This document shows, in pieces, positions 15,801-23,996 of a stretch of DNA of 64,000 bases; position 1 is the first letter of the stretch, and the number at the start of each line of letters is the position of its first letter. The DNA lies in contig NZ_FNSY01000001.1 in NCBI RefSeq assembly GCF_900105515.1, forward strand, positions 5,134,001 through 5,198,000. Direction: 5' to 3'. Origin of the DNA: Streptomyces sp. 2131.1 (GTDB lineage Bacteria; Actinomycetota; Actinomycetes; Streptomycetales; Streptomycetaceae). The notes beneath the pieces are model-generated. The model did not search any database. It was given only the letters and a program-made list of their open reading frames with translations, and was not told the DNA's origin. The position numbers and the translations under genes were made by a program.

Positions 15801-18197
15801 ACCGACGCCCAGAAGGCGAAGTACCCGCACCTCAAGGACTACCCCGCCTTCACCGTCGACGCCCGCGACCGCGACCGCGTCCGCGAGGCCCTGCGCGGCC
15901 AGCTCATCGCCACCCAGCGCGCCGCGAACGGCGCCCTGCTCGCCGCCACCGGAGTGCAGAGCGCCGGAGTGCTCGACGACCTCTACGGCGCGAAGGCGAG
16001 CGGCGCCGCCCTCGGCCCGGTCTTCCGGCACGGCACCCCCACCCTCTCGGTGTGGGCGCCCACCGCCCGTACCGTCTCCCTCGAACTCGACGGCCGGACC
16101 GTCCCCATGCGGCGCGACGACCGCACCGGCGTCTGGTCCGTCACCGGGAGGAAGAGCTGGAACGGCAAGCCCTACCGGTACGTCGTGAACGTCTGGGCGC
16201 CCACCGTCCAGAAGCTCGTCACCAACAAGGTCACCGACCCCTACTCCACCGCCCTGACCACCGACTCCGCCCGCAGCCTCGTCGTCGACCTGGAGGACCG
16301 CAGCCTCGCCCCCAAGGGCTGGGACACCCTCCGCAAGCCCGCCGCCGTGCCGCTGCGCGACGCGCAGATCCAGGAACTCCAGATCCGCGACTTCTCCATC
16401 GCGGACCCCACCTCGAAGCACCCCGGTGAGTACCTGGCGTTCACCGACACCCGCTCCGACGGGATGAAGCACCTCAAGCAGCTCGCGGACTCCGGCACGA
16501 GCTACGTCCACCTGCTGCCCGCCTTCGACATCGGCACCATCCCCGAGAAGAAGAAGGACCAGGCAGTGCCCGCCTGTGACCTGTCCGTCTACGCCCCCGA
16601 CTCCGCCGAGCAGCAGGCCTGCGTGGCCAAGGCCGCCGCGAAGGACGGTTTCAACTGGGGCTACGACCCGCTGCACTACACCGTTCCCGAGGGCAGCTAC
16701 GCCTCCGACCCGGACGGCACCGAGCGCACGGTCGAGTTCCGGCGCATGGTCCAGGGCCTCAACGGCGCCGGACTGCGGACCGTCATGGACGTCGTCTACA
16801 ACCACACCGTCGCCTCCGGCCAGGACGACAAATCCGTCCTCGACCGGATCGTGCCCGGCTACTACCAGCGGCTCCTGGAGGACGGCACCGTCGCCACCTC
16901 CACCTGCTGCGCCAACACCGCCCCCGAGAACACCATGATGGGCAAGCTCGTCGTGGACTCGGTGGTCACCTGGGCCAAGGAGTACAAGGTCGACGGCTTC
17001 CGCTTCGACCTGATGGGCCACCACCCCAAGGCCAACATCCTGGCCGTCCGCAAGGCCCTCGACGCGCTGACCACCGCCAGGGACGGCGTGGACGGCAAGA
17101 AGATCATCCTGTACGGGGAGGGCTGGAACTTCGGGGAGATCGCCGACGACGCCCGCTTCGTCCAGGCCACCCAGAAGAACATGGCCGGCACCGGCATCGC
17201 CACCTTCTCCGACCGGGCCCGCGACGCCGTGCGCGGCGGCTCCCCGTTCGACGAGGACCCCGGCGTCCAGGGCTTCGCCACCGGCCTCTACACCGACCCC
17301 AACACCTCCACCGCCAACGGTACGCGGGCCGAGCAGAAGGCCCGCCTGCTGCACTACCAGGACCTGATCAAGGTCGGCCTCACCGGTAACCTCGCCGACT
17401 ACACCTTCACCGACACCTCCGGAAACACCGTCAAGGGCTCCGGCGTCGACTACAACGGGGCCCCGGCCGGCTACGCCGCCGCCCCCGGCGACGCCCTCGC
17501 CTACGCGGACGCCCACGACAACGAGTCCCTGTACGACGCGCTCGCGTTCAAGCTCCCGGCGGGCACCTCCGCCGCCGACCGGGCCCGCATGCAGGTCCTG
17601 GCCATGGCGACGGCGACCCTCTCGCAGGGCCCCGCGCTCTCCCAGGCCGGCACGGACCTGCTGCGCTCCAAGTCGCTGGACCGCAACTCCTTCGACAGCG
17701 GCGACTGGTTCAACGCCCTGCACTGGGACTGCCGGGCCGGCAACGGCTTCGGGCGCGGACTGCCGCCGGCCGCGGACAACGAGGCCAAGTGGCCCTACGC
17801 CGAGCCGCTGCTGACCAACGCGAAGGCCACCCCGGGCTGCGCGCAGATCAACGGCGCCTCGGCCGCGTACCAGGACCTGCTCACCCTGCGCACCACGGAG
17901 CCGGACTTCGATCTGGCCTCAGCCGCGCAGGTGCGGTCCCGGCTCTCCTTCCCGCTCTCCGGCAAGGACGAGACCCCGGGCGTGATCACCATGCGGCTCG
18001 GCAAGCTCGTCGTCGTGTTCAACGCGGCCCCCGGCACCACCACCCAGAAGGTCGCCGAGCTCGCCGGCAAGGACTACGCCCTGCACCCCGTCCAGGCGAA
18101 GGGCGCGGATTCTACCGTCAAGGAGTCCTCGTACGAGCGGAGTTCGGGCAGCTTCACCGTTCCGGGACGCACGGTGGCGGTGTTCACCCTGCGCTGA
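12873..18197 (+). CDS. Secreted two-domain amylase-pullulanase, 1774 residues
   Basis: A giant secreted amylolytic enzyme. After a signal peptide (about residues 1-38) comes a GH13 alpha-amylase-type domain with DIDGFRIDTVKHVDMDFW, FMFGEVYSSD and TFLGNHDMGR. An Ig-like stretch and two CBM41/PUD starch-binding modules follow, near residues 715 and 810, marked by HYKRADGDYDGW and HYYRADGDYDGW. Then a CBM48-like region and a type I pullulanase domain with YKVDGFRFDLMGHHPKANI, IILYGEGWNFGE and YADAHDNESLYD. The catalytic triads of both GH13 domains are intact, so it should cut alpha-1,4 and alpha-1,6 bonds. GTG start after GAGGAGAG, 91 bp after the amylase; likely co-transcribed. Confidence 0.93.
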   Translation: MKRPYPRVPARRTATAVVAAALCAALVPALPAAAARPPAAPSDAKLAAQATRHDLTREQFYFVMPDRFANGDTGNDRGGLTGSRLETGYDPTDKGFYQGGDLKGLTDRLDYIKGLGTTAIWLAPIFKNRPVQGTGKDASAGYHGYWITDFTQVDPHFGTNADLTELIDKAHRKGMKVFFDVITNHTADTVDYAEKTYGYRSKGAYPYLDRDGRPFDDAAGMARTDADSFPYKPVSGGGKTPSWLNDPTMYHNRGDSTYAGESTTYGDFSGLDDLWTERPEVVSGMEKIYEKWVRDFDIDGFRIDTVKHVDMDFWTQWATALDAYAAKHGRKDFFMFGEVYSSDTAVTSPYVTQGRLDATLDFPFQEAARQYASQGAPASKLAAVFGDDYRYTTDKANAYEQVTFLGNHDMGRIGSFLKQDNPQAGDAELVERAELANELMFLGRGNPVVYYGDEQGFTGAGGDKDARQTMFASKTADYLDDDELGTDRTHASDAYDETHPLYRNIAALSKLTRDNPALRDGVQTERYAEGSVYAFSRTDAKRGHEYVVAVNNGTSAKTVELPTGSARMDFRTLYGGSGTVRSGADKKITVTVPALSSLVLRASGPLAAPAAKPSATLKAPAAGATGTVELTADVDGGSLNRVVFAAQTGNGKWTTLGTADHAPYKVTQTLSDRTAAGTPLRYKALVVDRTGRTASATASSTAGQAPAPAKPVAVERDYAVVHYKRADGDYDGWQVKSGGATAAFTGRDAYGAFAWIKVPEDAATVPYTVEKSGTADGPERTVDLAKTGEVWIAQGEDGQAGTAPDGAYPAQDTTKAVLHYYRADGDYDGWGLHTWTGAKEPTDWAKPLQPVKKDASGLTFEVPLTDGATSLSYILHRGDEKDLPSDQALDLATYGHEVWMLGGQGGYLLPQAGGVPTPDLAKAEAQWIDADTVVWKVKTTEATSQQLVYAKNGGITVTDGALSDEGQWLRLTPSALTDAQKAKYPHLKDYPAFTVDARDRDRVREALRGQLIATQRAANGALLAATGVQSAGVLDDLYGAKASGAALGPVFRHGTPTLSVWAPTARTVSLELDGRTVPMRRDDRTGVWSVTGRKSWNGKPYRYVVNVWAPTVQKLVTNKVTDPYSTALTTDSARSLVVDLEDRSLAPKGWDTLRKPAAVPLRDAQIQELQIRDFSIADPTSKHPGEYLAFTDTRSDGMKHLKQLADSGTSYVHLLPAFDIGTIPEKKKDQAVPACDLSVYAPDSAEQQACVAKAAAKDGFNWGYDPLHYTVPEGSYASDPDGTERTVEFRRMVQGLNGAGLRTVMDVVYNHTVASGQDDKSVLDRIVPGYYQRLLEDGTVATSTCCANTAPENTMMGKLVVDSVVTWAKEYKVDGFRFDLMGHHPKANILAVRKALDALTTARDGVDGKKIILYGEGWNFGEIADDARFVQATQKNMAGTGIATFSDRARDAVRGGSPFDEDPGVQGFATGLYTDPNTSTANGTRAEQKARLLHYQDLIKVGLTGNLADYTFTDTSGNTVKGSGVDYNGAPAGYAAAPGDALAYADAHDNESLYDALAFKLPAGTSAADRARMQVLAMATATLSQGPALSQAGTDLLRSKSLDRNSFDSGDWFNALHWDCRAGNGFGRGLPPAADNEAKWPYAEPLLTNAKATPGCAQINGASAAYQDLLTLRTTEPDFDLASAAQVRSRLSFPLSGKDETPGVITMRLGKLVVVFNAAPGTTTQKVAELAGKDYALHPVQAKGADSTVKESSYERSSGSFTVPGRTVAVFTLR

Positions 18198-18276
18198 CCC
18201 CGACAGGACTACCGTATGGGCAGCCGCCCGGAAGTGCCGTTCCACCGCACCCGACGGGCACGCTCCCACTCCACCC

Positions 18277-18320
18277 GGCCGGCCCCGGTCCCCGCATCCG
18301 CGCGGGGGCCGGGGCCGGCC
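18277..18320 (+). terminator. Terminator after the pullulanase gene
   Basis: A 19-bp GC-rich inverted repeat (18277-18295 / 18302-18320) with one mismatch and a 6-nt loop, 80 bp after the pullulanase stop and just before the next gene. Confidence 0.75.
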
Positions 18321-18346
18321 GCTCCACCTGCGCAGCGACGGTGACG

Positions 18347-20383
18347 ATGGTCAGCAACATCCCCGAGGAGACCACCAGCTTTGTCGGACGGACGGCAGAG
18401 CTCGCCGGACTCGAACACGCCCTCGCCGCCGGCCGGCTGACCACCCTCACCGGCACCGGGGGAGTCGGCAAGACCCGGCTCGCCCTGCGCGCCGCGCGCC
18501 GCGCCGAACCCGGCTACCGCGACGGCGTGTGGTGGGCCGACCTCGCCCCGCTGCACGACGACGAACTCCTCCTCGCCACCGTTTCCGACGCGGTCGGCCT
18601 CAGCGACCACACCCTGCGCACTCCCATCGACGTGCTGTGCGAATGGCTCGCCGACAAACAGCTCCTCCTGGTCCTCGACTCCTGCGAGCACCTGCGCCCC
18701 GCCTGCGCCCACCTCCTCGGCGAGATCCTCACCACCTCGCCCGGCCTCACCGTCCTCGCCACCAGCCGCCAGCCCCTGGACCTGCGCGGCGAACAGCTCG
18801 TCGAGGTCGATCCGCTGCCCGTCGACGGCGCCGCCGACGCCCTCACCCTCTTCCGGGAACGGGCCACGGCCGCCGCCCCCGCCACCCCGTTCCGGGAACC
18901 CGGCGCCGCCGAGGCCGCCGCCGAGATCTGCCGCCGCCTCCAGGGCATCCCGCTCGCCATCGAACTCGCCGCCGCCGCGGTCGGGCGGCAGAGCGTCCAG
19001 GAGATCGCCCAGCGCCTCGGCTCCCGGCTCGACGTCTTCGCCGACGCCACCCTCCGCCCGGTCCGCCACCGCACCCTGCGCACCGCCATCGGCTGGTCCC
19101 ACGAGCTGTGCACCCCGCTCGAACGCCTCCTGTGGGCCCGGCTGACCGTGCTGCGCGGCGACTTCGACGAGGCCACCGCCGTCACCGTCTGCACCGGCGG
19201 CCCCCTCACCGACGACGGCGTGCGCACCGCGCTGCGCGGCCTGGCCGCCAAATCCGTCGTCACCCGCGACGGCACCCGCCACCGGATGCTCGACGCCCTG
19301 CGCGAGTACGGCCGGATGTGGCTCGCGGAGCTGGGCGAGGAACGTGCCGCCGCCGACCGGCACGCCGCCTGCTTCCTGAGCCTCGCCCGCAACGCGCACG
19401 CCGGCTGGACCGGCGACGACCAGATCCTCTGGTACCACCGCATCGCCGACGCGCACGCCGACCTGTGCGCCGCGCTCGACCACCTCCTCGCCCACGACCC
19501 GGCCGCCGCCCAGGAGATGGCCGGCCGCATCGGCTTCTTCTGGTGCTGCTGCGGCCACCTGCCCCAGACCCGCGGCTACGCCCAGCGCGCCCTGGACACC
19601 GGACCCGACCGCGGTCCCCACCGCACCCGGGCCCTGTGGGTGCTCGGCATCTGCGTGCTCCTCCAGGGCGACTACCCGGCCGCCGAACGGATCGGCGCGG
19701 AGTGCGTGCGCGCGGCCGCCGCCGACGGCACCGACGAGGGCATCCTCGCCGCCGCCTATCTGCGCGGCCTCACCCATCTGATGACCGGCGACCCCGAGAA
19801 GGGGCTGCGCGAGTCACGGCGGGTGCTGCGCACCACCGCCACCGGCACCCGGCTCGAAGCGGCCTACCGGCTGCGCTGCCACCTCATCACCGTCTTCGCC
19901 CTGACCGGCCTCGGCAGGCTGGAGGAGGCAGCCTCGGCCGCCGTCGTGCTGCGCGCGGCCTGCGAGGCCCAGGACGAGTGCTGGACCCGCTCCTACGTCG
20001 ACTACCAGCTCGCCCTGATCGCCCTGCTCCAGGGCCGCGCCGAATCCGCCGCCGCGCACGCCCGCGCCATGCTCGCCGGCAAGCACCGGCTCCGCGACCG
20101 CTTCGGGATCGCGCTCGGCCTGGACGTCCTGGCCGCCGCCATCGCCGCCCAGGGCGAGGGCGCCAGGGCCGCCCGGGTCTACGGCACCGGACAGGTCTAC
20201 TGGCGCATGGTCGGCCATCCCCAGCGGGGCACCCCCGAACTGGGCCCGGTGCGCGAGGCGTGCGAACGCCGCGCCCGGGAGGCCGTCGGCGACGCGGCGT
20301 ACCGGCGCGCCTTCGAGCAGGGCCGGGCGGACAGTGCGGAGGCGGGGCTGGCCCTCGCGCTCCACGGCGAACTGCTCACATAG
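18347..20383 (+). CDS. STAND/AfsR-like ATPase with C-terminal helical repeats, no DNA-binding domain
   Basis: A 678-residue predicted regulatory ATPase. It begins ETTSFVGRTAELAGLEHAL, then Walker A GTGGVGKTRLALRAA (about residues 37-46), Walker B-like QLLLVLDSCEHL and a sensor-like TVLATSRQPL, the pattern of the NB-ARC/AfsR/LAL class. The C-terminal 300 residues are Ala/Leu-rich helical repeats of TPR style. Relatives usually carry an SARP/BTAD or LuxR DNA-binding domain; neither end shows one. No good ribosome site; a GTG at 18341 is an alternative start. Target and ligand are unknown. Confidence 0.8.
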   Translation: MVSNIPEETTSFVGRTAELAGLEHALAAGRLTTLTGTGGVGKTRLALRAARRAEPGYRDGVWWADLAPLHDDELLLATVSDAVGLSDHTLRTPIDVLCEWLADKQLLLVLDSCEHLRPACAHLLGEILTTSPGLTVLATSRQPLDLRGEQLVEVDPLPVDGAADALTLFRERATAAAPATPFREPGAAEAAAEICRRLQGIPLAIELAAAAVGRQSVQEIAQRLGSRLDVFADATLRPVRHRTLRTAIGWSHELCTPLERLLWARLTVLRGDFDEATAVTVCTGGPLTDDGVRTALRGLAAKSVVTRDGTRHRMLDALREYGRMWLAELGEERAAADRHAACFLSLARNAHAGWTGDDQILWYHRIADAHADLCAALDHLLAHDPAAAQEMAGRIGFFWCCCGHLPQTRGYAQRALDTGPDRGPHRTRALWVLGICVLLQGDYPAAERIGAECVRAAAADGTDEGILAAAYLRGLTHLMTGDPEKGLRESRRVLRTTATGTRLEAAYRLRCHLITVFALTGLGRLEEAASAAVVLRAACEAQDECWTRSYVDYQLALIALLQGRAESAAAHARAMLAGKHRLRDRFGIALGLDVLAAAIAAQGEGARAARVYGTGQVYWRMVGHPQRGTPELGPVREACERRAREAVGDAAYRRAFEQGRADSAEAGLALALHGELLT

Positions 20384-20463
20384 TGAATGCCTGTTGTGCG
20401 CCCGCGCGGAGCCGGTGAAGGCTGGGCGCAGCCCTGCACCCTCCGCCCGCCCGGGAGCCCGCC

Positions 20464-20814
20464 ATGCCGCAGATCACCGTCGACTACTCCGCCGAGCTCG
20501 CCGACACCTTCGACCGTCCCGCCTTCGCCCTCGCACTGCACCCGCTGGTCGCCGAGACCGTCGACGCCAAGATCGCCGCCTGCAAGACCCGCTTCCGGCG
20601 GGCCGAGGAGACGGTGGTGGCGGACGCCCCGGGCGGTGACGCGCTCGTGCACGTGGACATCTCGCTGCTGGCCGGCCGCACCCCGGAGGGCAAGGCCCGG
20701 CTCACCGAGTCCGTCCTCGCGCTGCTGACCGCCCACCTCGAAGCGGTCACCGGCACGGCCCTGCACCTTTCGGTCGAGGCCCGCGACCTCGACGCCTCGT
20801 ACCGAAGGGGCTGA
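20464..20814 (+). CDS. 5-carboxymethyl-2-hydroxymuconate isomerase-like tautomerase
   Basis: A 116-residue small tautomerase of the HpaF/CHMI family: MPQITVDYSAEL places the catalytic Pro directly after the initiator Met, and the length fits the family (about 115-130). CHMI enzymes isomerise an intermediate in homoprotocatechuate breakdown, but no other genes of that pathway lie nearby, so the true substrate is open. It follows the ATPase gene after 80 bp on the same strand. Confidence 0.8.
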   Translation: MPQITVDYSAELADTFDRPAFALALHPLVAETVDAKIAACKTRFRRAEETVVADAPGGDALVHVDISLLAGRTPEGKARLTESVLALLTAHLEAVTGTALHLSVEARDLDASYRRG

Positions 20815-20888
20815 GCCGGAACGGGTGCAACCTTCCGGGCGGGTCACGGCACTTACCGGGTGAGACCGTCTCCGGAAGGAACCACCCT

Positions 20889-22112
20889 GTGCTGAAGTCC
20901 AGCCGCCGCACCCTGCTCCGCACCGCCGTGGCCACGGCCGCCCTGACCGTCGCCCTGTCCGTCCCCTTGCCCGCGTCCGCGTCGGACGAGCCCGCCCGCA
21001 CCTGGGCGAGCGAGCCGACGCCGTACACCGACGCCAACCTCGTCGACGTGGTGGACATGGGGCGGGGGCGGACCTGGGCGGCCGGGTTCACCGTGCGCAG
21101 GGAGGGCAAGGTGACCCGCTTCCAGCCCGTCGTGACCGAACGCTCGGCACCCGGTGCGGCATGGACTCCCGTGCCGTCGGCCACCACGGCCGCCGGGGAC
21201 GTCAGCAGCCGGGTCAACGCCGTGGACGCGAACGGCGCCCGTGACGTGTGGCTCGTCGGCGACGACTCCGCGGTCCTCGACGGTCGCGTCTACACCCAGC
21301 ACTTCGACGGGACGCGCTGGCAGGTCGTGCCGGCGGAGCTGCCGGACAAGGCGCCGTTCGGCTCCCTGCTGGATGTGGACGCCCGCCCGGGCGGCGCCTG
21401 GGCCGCCGGCAACGCGCAGATCGAGGTCTCCCGCACCTGGAACGAGGCGAAGGGGAGCTGGAACATCCAGTACCGGAACGCCGGGATCGTCCGCCACTTC
21501 GACGGGGAGGCGTGGCGTGACGTATCGCTCCCGGAACTCCCCAGCGACTACTGGTATCTGAACACCGTCCGGGCGGTCTCCGACCACGACGTCTGGGCGT
21601 CCGGTTACGACAACGGCAGCCCGCTACTGATGCACTACGACGGCTCGTCCTGGCAGCGGGTCGACGCCCCCGGCATCACGGACATCCCCGGCCACGCCAC
21701 GAAGCTCGCCGTGACCGAGGGCGGCGCGGTGTGGCTGGTGGGCGAGGACTGGTCGCCCGAGGACGGATCGACCCGCGCCCTGGTCGCCCGCCACGACGCC
21801 ACCGGCTGGCACAAGCTCGCCGTACCCGACGTGCCCGCGCGGCTCTTCGGCGTGACCGCACGGTCCGGAGGCGGGATCGCCGTCGTGGGCCAGACGCTCG
21901 GTGAGCGGCGGGACGCGCTGGCCTGGGCGTGGAAGCCGGAGGGCGGGGGCCGCTGGAGCGACCTCCGACTCCCGCAGCCCACGGCGACGGGCCCCGCGGA
22001 GAACATGGCGACCGGGGTGGACGTCGGCCGGGCGGGCATCACGGTGACCGGCACCTCGACCGTCGAGGGCGCGGAGCCCCAGCCGTTCGTCTCGGCGCGG
22101 CCCCGCGGATGA
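20889..22112 (+). CDS. Secreted repeat protein, probable beta-propeller
   Basis: A 407-residue exported protein. The N-terminus SSRRTLLRTAVATAALTVAL has a twin-arginine/hydrophobic signal ending near ASA-SDEP. The mature part consists of imperfect repeats of about 50-60 residues with pattern DVWLVGDD...HFDGTRWQVV / DVWASGYDN...HYDGSSWQRV / AVWLVGEDW...HDATGWHKL, as in propeller folds. GTG start preceded by GGAAGGAACC. No catalytic motif seen. Function unknown; possibly a cell-surface or secreted binding protein. Confidence 0.75.
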   Translation: MLKSSRRTLLRTAVATAALTVALSVPLPASASDEPARTWASEPTPYTDANLVDVVDMGRGRTWAAGFTVRREGKVTRFQPVVTERSAPGAAWTPVPSATTAAGDVSSRVNAVDANGARDVWLVGDDSAVLDGRVYTQHFDGTRWQVVPAELPDKAPFGSLLDVDARPGGAWAAGNAQIEVSRTWNEAKGSWNIQYRNAGIVRHFDGEAWRDVSLPELPSDYWYLNTVRAVSDHDVWASGYDNGSPLLMHYDGSSWQRVDAPGITDIPGHATKLAVTEGGAVWLVGEDWSPEDGSTRALVARHDATGWHKLAVPDVPARLFGVTARSGGGIAVVGQTLGERRDALAWAWKPEGGGRWSDLRLPQPTATGPAENMATGVDVGRAGITVTGTSTVEGAEPQPFVSARPRG

Positions 22113-22145
22113 GGCCCGGCGGTGCGTGGGGTTCCGCGCGCCGCC

Positions 22146-22868
22146 CTACGGCAACCGCTGCGCCGGCACCGCCGGCACGGCCGGGGCCAGCGCGGAGAGC
22201 CGGGTCAGCAGGTCCCCGAACGGCCCGTCCGCCGGCTCCTGCGCCAGCACCCGCAGCACGATCCCCGCCATCTCCTCGTCGTACGCCGCGCTCACGGCGG
22301 CCAGCGCCGCGAAGTCGTGCACGAGCTGCAACTCCAGCTCCGCCCGGGGCACCCGCCGGCCGTCCAGCCAGAGCAGCGCCGTCGACTCGGCGAGGGAGAC
22401 CCAGGAGCGTACGACCAACTCCAGCCGGGCCGGGGGCCTACCGGCGTCCAGATGGCCCAGGATCTGCGCGCAGGCGGCCTGGCGCACCCCGTCGATCATC
22501 GCGTTCGCGGTGGACGAGCCCACGGCCGGACCGCCCCGCATCAGCGCCGCGAAGCCGGGGCCGTGCTCGTCGACGAAGTCGAAGAACCGGCCCATCACCC
22601 GCAGCAGCCGTGCGCCGAGGGGCCCTTCGCGCGGCTCCGTGAACCTGGCGGCCAGCTCGTCGGCCGCCCGGCGCAACGCCGCCTCGTACAGGCTCTGTTT
22701 GCCCGGGAAGTAGTGGTAGACCAGCGGTCTGGAGATACCGGCCGCGGCGGCGATCTCGTCGATCGACACCTCGTCCGGCGCCCGGTGGCTGAACAACTCC
22801 AGCGCGACGCCGATCAGCTGCTCCCTGCGCTCCTCGACGCCCATCCTGCGCCGCACCCCGGTCGTCAT
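22146..22868 (-). CDS. TetR-family regulator
   Basis: A 240-residue TetR repressor. The HTH lies at about residues 30-55 (VSIDEIAAAAGISRPLVYHYFPGKQSLYEAAL); the C-terminal ligand domain is variable. It is the last gene of a three-gene reverse operon after the diiron protein and ferredoxin reductase (34-bp gap from the reductase), so it probably controls that operon. The N-terminus MTTGVRRRMGVEERREQ has a second Met at residue 9 as alternative start. Confidence 0.9.
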   Translation of the reverse strand: MTTGVRRRMGVEERREQLIGVALELFSHRAPDEVSIDEIAAAAGISRPLVYHYFPGKQSLYEAALRRAADELAARFTEPREGPLGARLLRVMGRFFDFVDEHGPGFAALMRGGPAVGSSTANAMIDGVRQAACAQILGHLDAGRPPARLELVVRSWVSLAESTALLWLDGRRVPRAELELQLVHDFAALAAVSAAYDEEMAGIVLRVLAQEPADGPFGDLLTRLSALAPAVPAVPAQRLP

Positions 22869-22902
22869 GGCCCCAGCGTACCGACCGGTGGGTCCGGCCC
22901 GG

Positions 22903-23994
22903 TCACAGGTCCAGCACCAGCCGGCCCCCGCCCCGGCACCGGGAGACGCAGATCAGCATGGCCTGCGCGCGCTCCACGTCCGTGAGCAGTTCGTCCCGGT
23001 GCTCCACCTCGCCCGCCAGGACGCGCTGTTGGCACGTGCCGCAGAAGCCCTGCTCGCAGGAGTACGGGACATGCGGCAGTTCGGCGCGTACGGCGGCCAG
23101 CACCGACTGGTCCGCCGCCACCGGCACGGTGAGCCCCGAGCGGCGCAGCTCCACCTCGAAGGGCTCCGCGTCCGCCGGGTCCGTACCCGCCGCCGAGAAC
23201 CGCTCCAGGTGCAGGGTGCGGCCGGGCGGCAGCGCGGCGGCGACCGCGTCCATCAGGGGCTGCGGGCCGCAGCAGTGGACCGCCGTGCCCTCCGCCGTGT
23301 CCGCGAGGGCGGCGGCCAGGTCCGGGTGGCCCGCCTCGTCCTGCGGGACGACCGTGACCCGGCCGCCTTCCGCGCCCAGCTTCTCGATCTCCTCCAGGAA
23401 CGGCATGGTGGCGCGGCTGCGGCCCCCGTACAGCAGGTGCCAGTCGGCGCCTTCCGCGGCGAGTCGGCGCAGCATCGGCAGGACGGGGGTGATGCCGATG
23501 CCGCCGGCGATCAGGAGGTGCGCGGGGGCCTCGGTGAGCGGGAAGCGGTTGCGCGGACCGCGCACCTCGACCTCCATGCCCTCGTGGAGCGCGGTGTGCA
23601 CCTCGCGGGAGCCGCCGCGCCCGTCCTCGACGAGCCGGGCCGCCACCGTGTAGGCGCCGGTGTCGGCGGGGTCGCCGCACAGCGAGTACTGGCGGACCAG
23701 CCCGGAGGGCAGCACCAGGTCCAGATGGGCGCCGGGTTCCCAGGCGGGCAGGTCCGGTCCCTCCAGGCGGAGTCGGACCACGCCGTCGGCGGGGCTCGTC
23801 CGCTCGGTGACCAGCAGCCGCCGCCCGGTCGTCGAACGGCGCTGCAACCGGCCGGATATGGGCTCGTCCAGCGCGGGCAGCGGCCACAGCGGGGACTTCC
23901 GGATGCGCCGGCGCAGGGCCCGCTTGGCGAGCAGCGCGGCTCCGGCCGCCACGGCGACCGTACGCAGTCGGGGGAGGGGCAGGGCAGGCGGCAT
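22903..23994 (-). CDS. Ferredoxin-NAD(P)H reductase with C-terminal plant-type 2Fe-2S domain
   Basis: A 363-residue phthalate-dioxygenase-reductase-type electron carrier. A short N-terminal hydrophobic stretch (VAVAAGAALLAKRAL) is followed by an FAD-binding barrel (RQYSLCGDP), an NAD(P) domain (AGGIGITPVLPMLRRL; HCCGPQPLMDAV) and a C-terminal ferredoxin domain with CEQGFCGTC (C-x4-C-x2-C) plus a downstream ICVSRC cysteine. The start at 23994 lies two bases after the diiron protein's stop, so the genes are tightly coupled. It should pass electrons from NAD(P)H to a partner oxygenase, most simply the upstream diiron protein. Confidence 0.9.
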   Translation of the reverse strand: MPPALPLPRLRTVAVAAGAALLAKRALRRRIRKSPLWPLPALDEPISGRLQRRSTTGRRLLVTERTSPADGVVRLRLEGPDLPAWEPGAHLDLVLPSGLVRQYSLCGDPADTGAYTVAARLVEDGRGGSREVHTALHEGMEVEVRGPRNRFPLTEAPAHLLIAGGIGITPVLPMLRRLAAEGADWHLLYGGRSRATMPFLEEIEKLGAEGGRVTVVPQDEAGHPDLAAALADTAEGTAVHCCGPQPLMDAVAAALPPGRTLHLERFSAAGTDPADAEPFEVELRRSGLTVPVAADQSVLAAVRAELPHVPYSCEQGFCGTCQQRVLAGEVEHRDELLTDVERAQAMLICVSRCRGGGRLVLDL

Positions 23995-23996
23995 GG

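Noticed and set aside
20464..20814. Part of a homoprotocatechuate degradation cluster
   Set aside because: No other pathway gene is adjacent; the isomerase-like protein stands alone.
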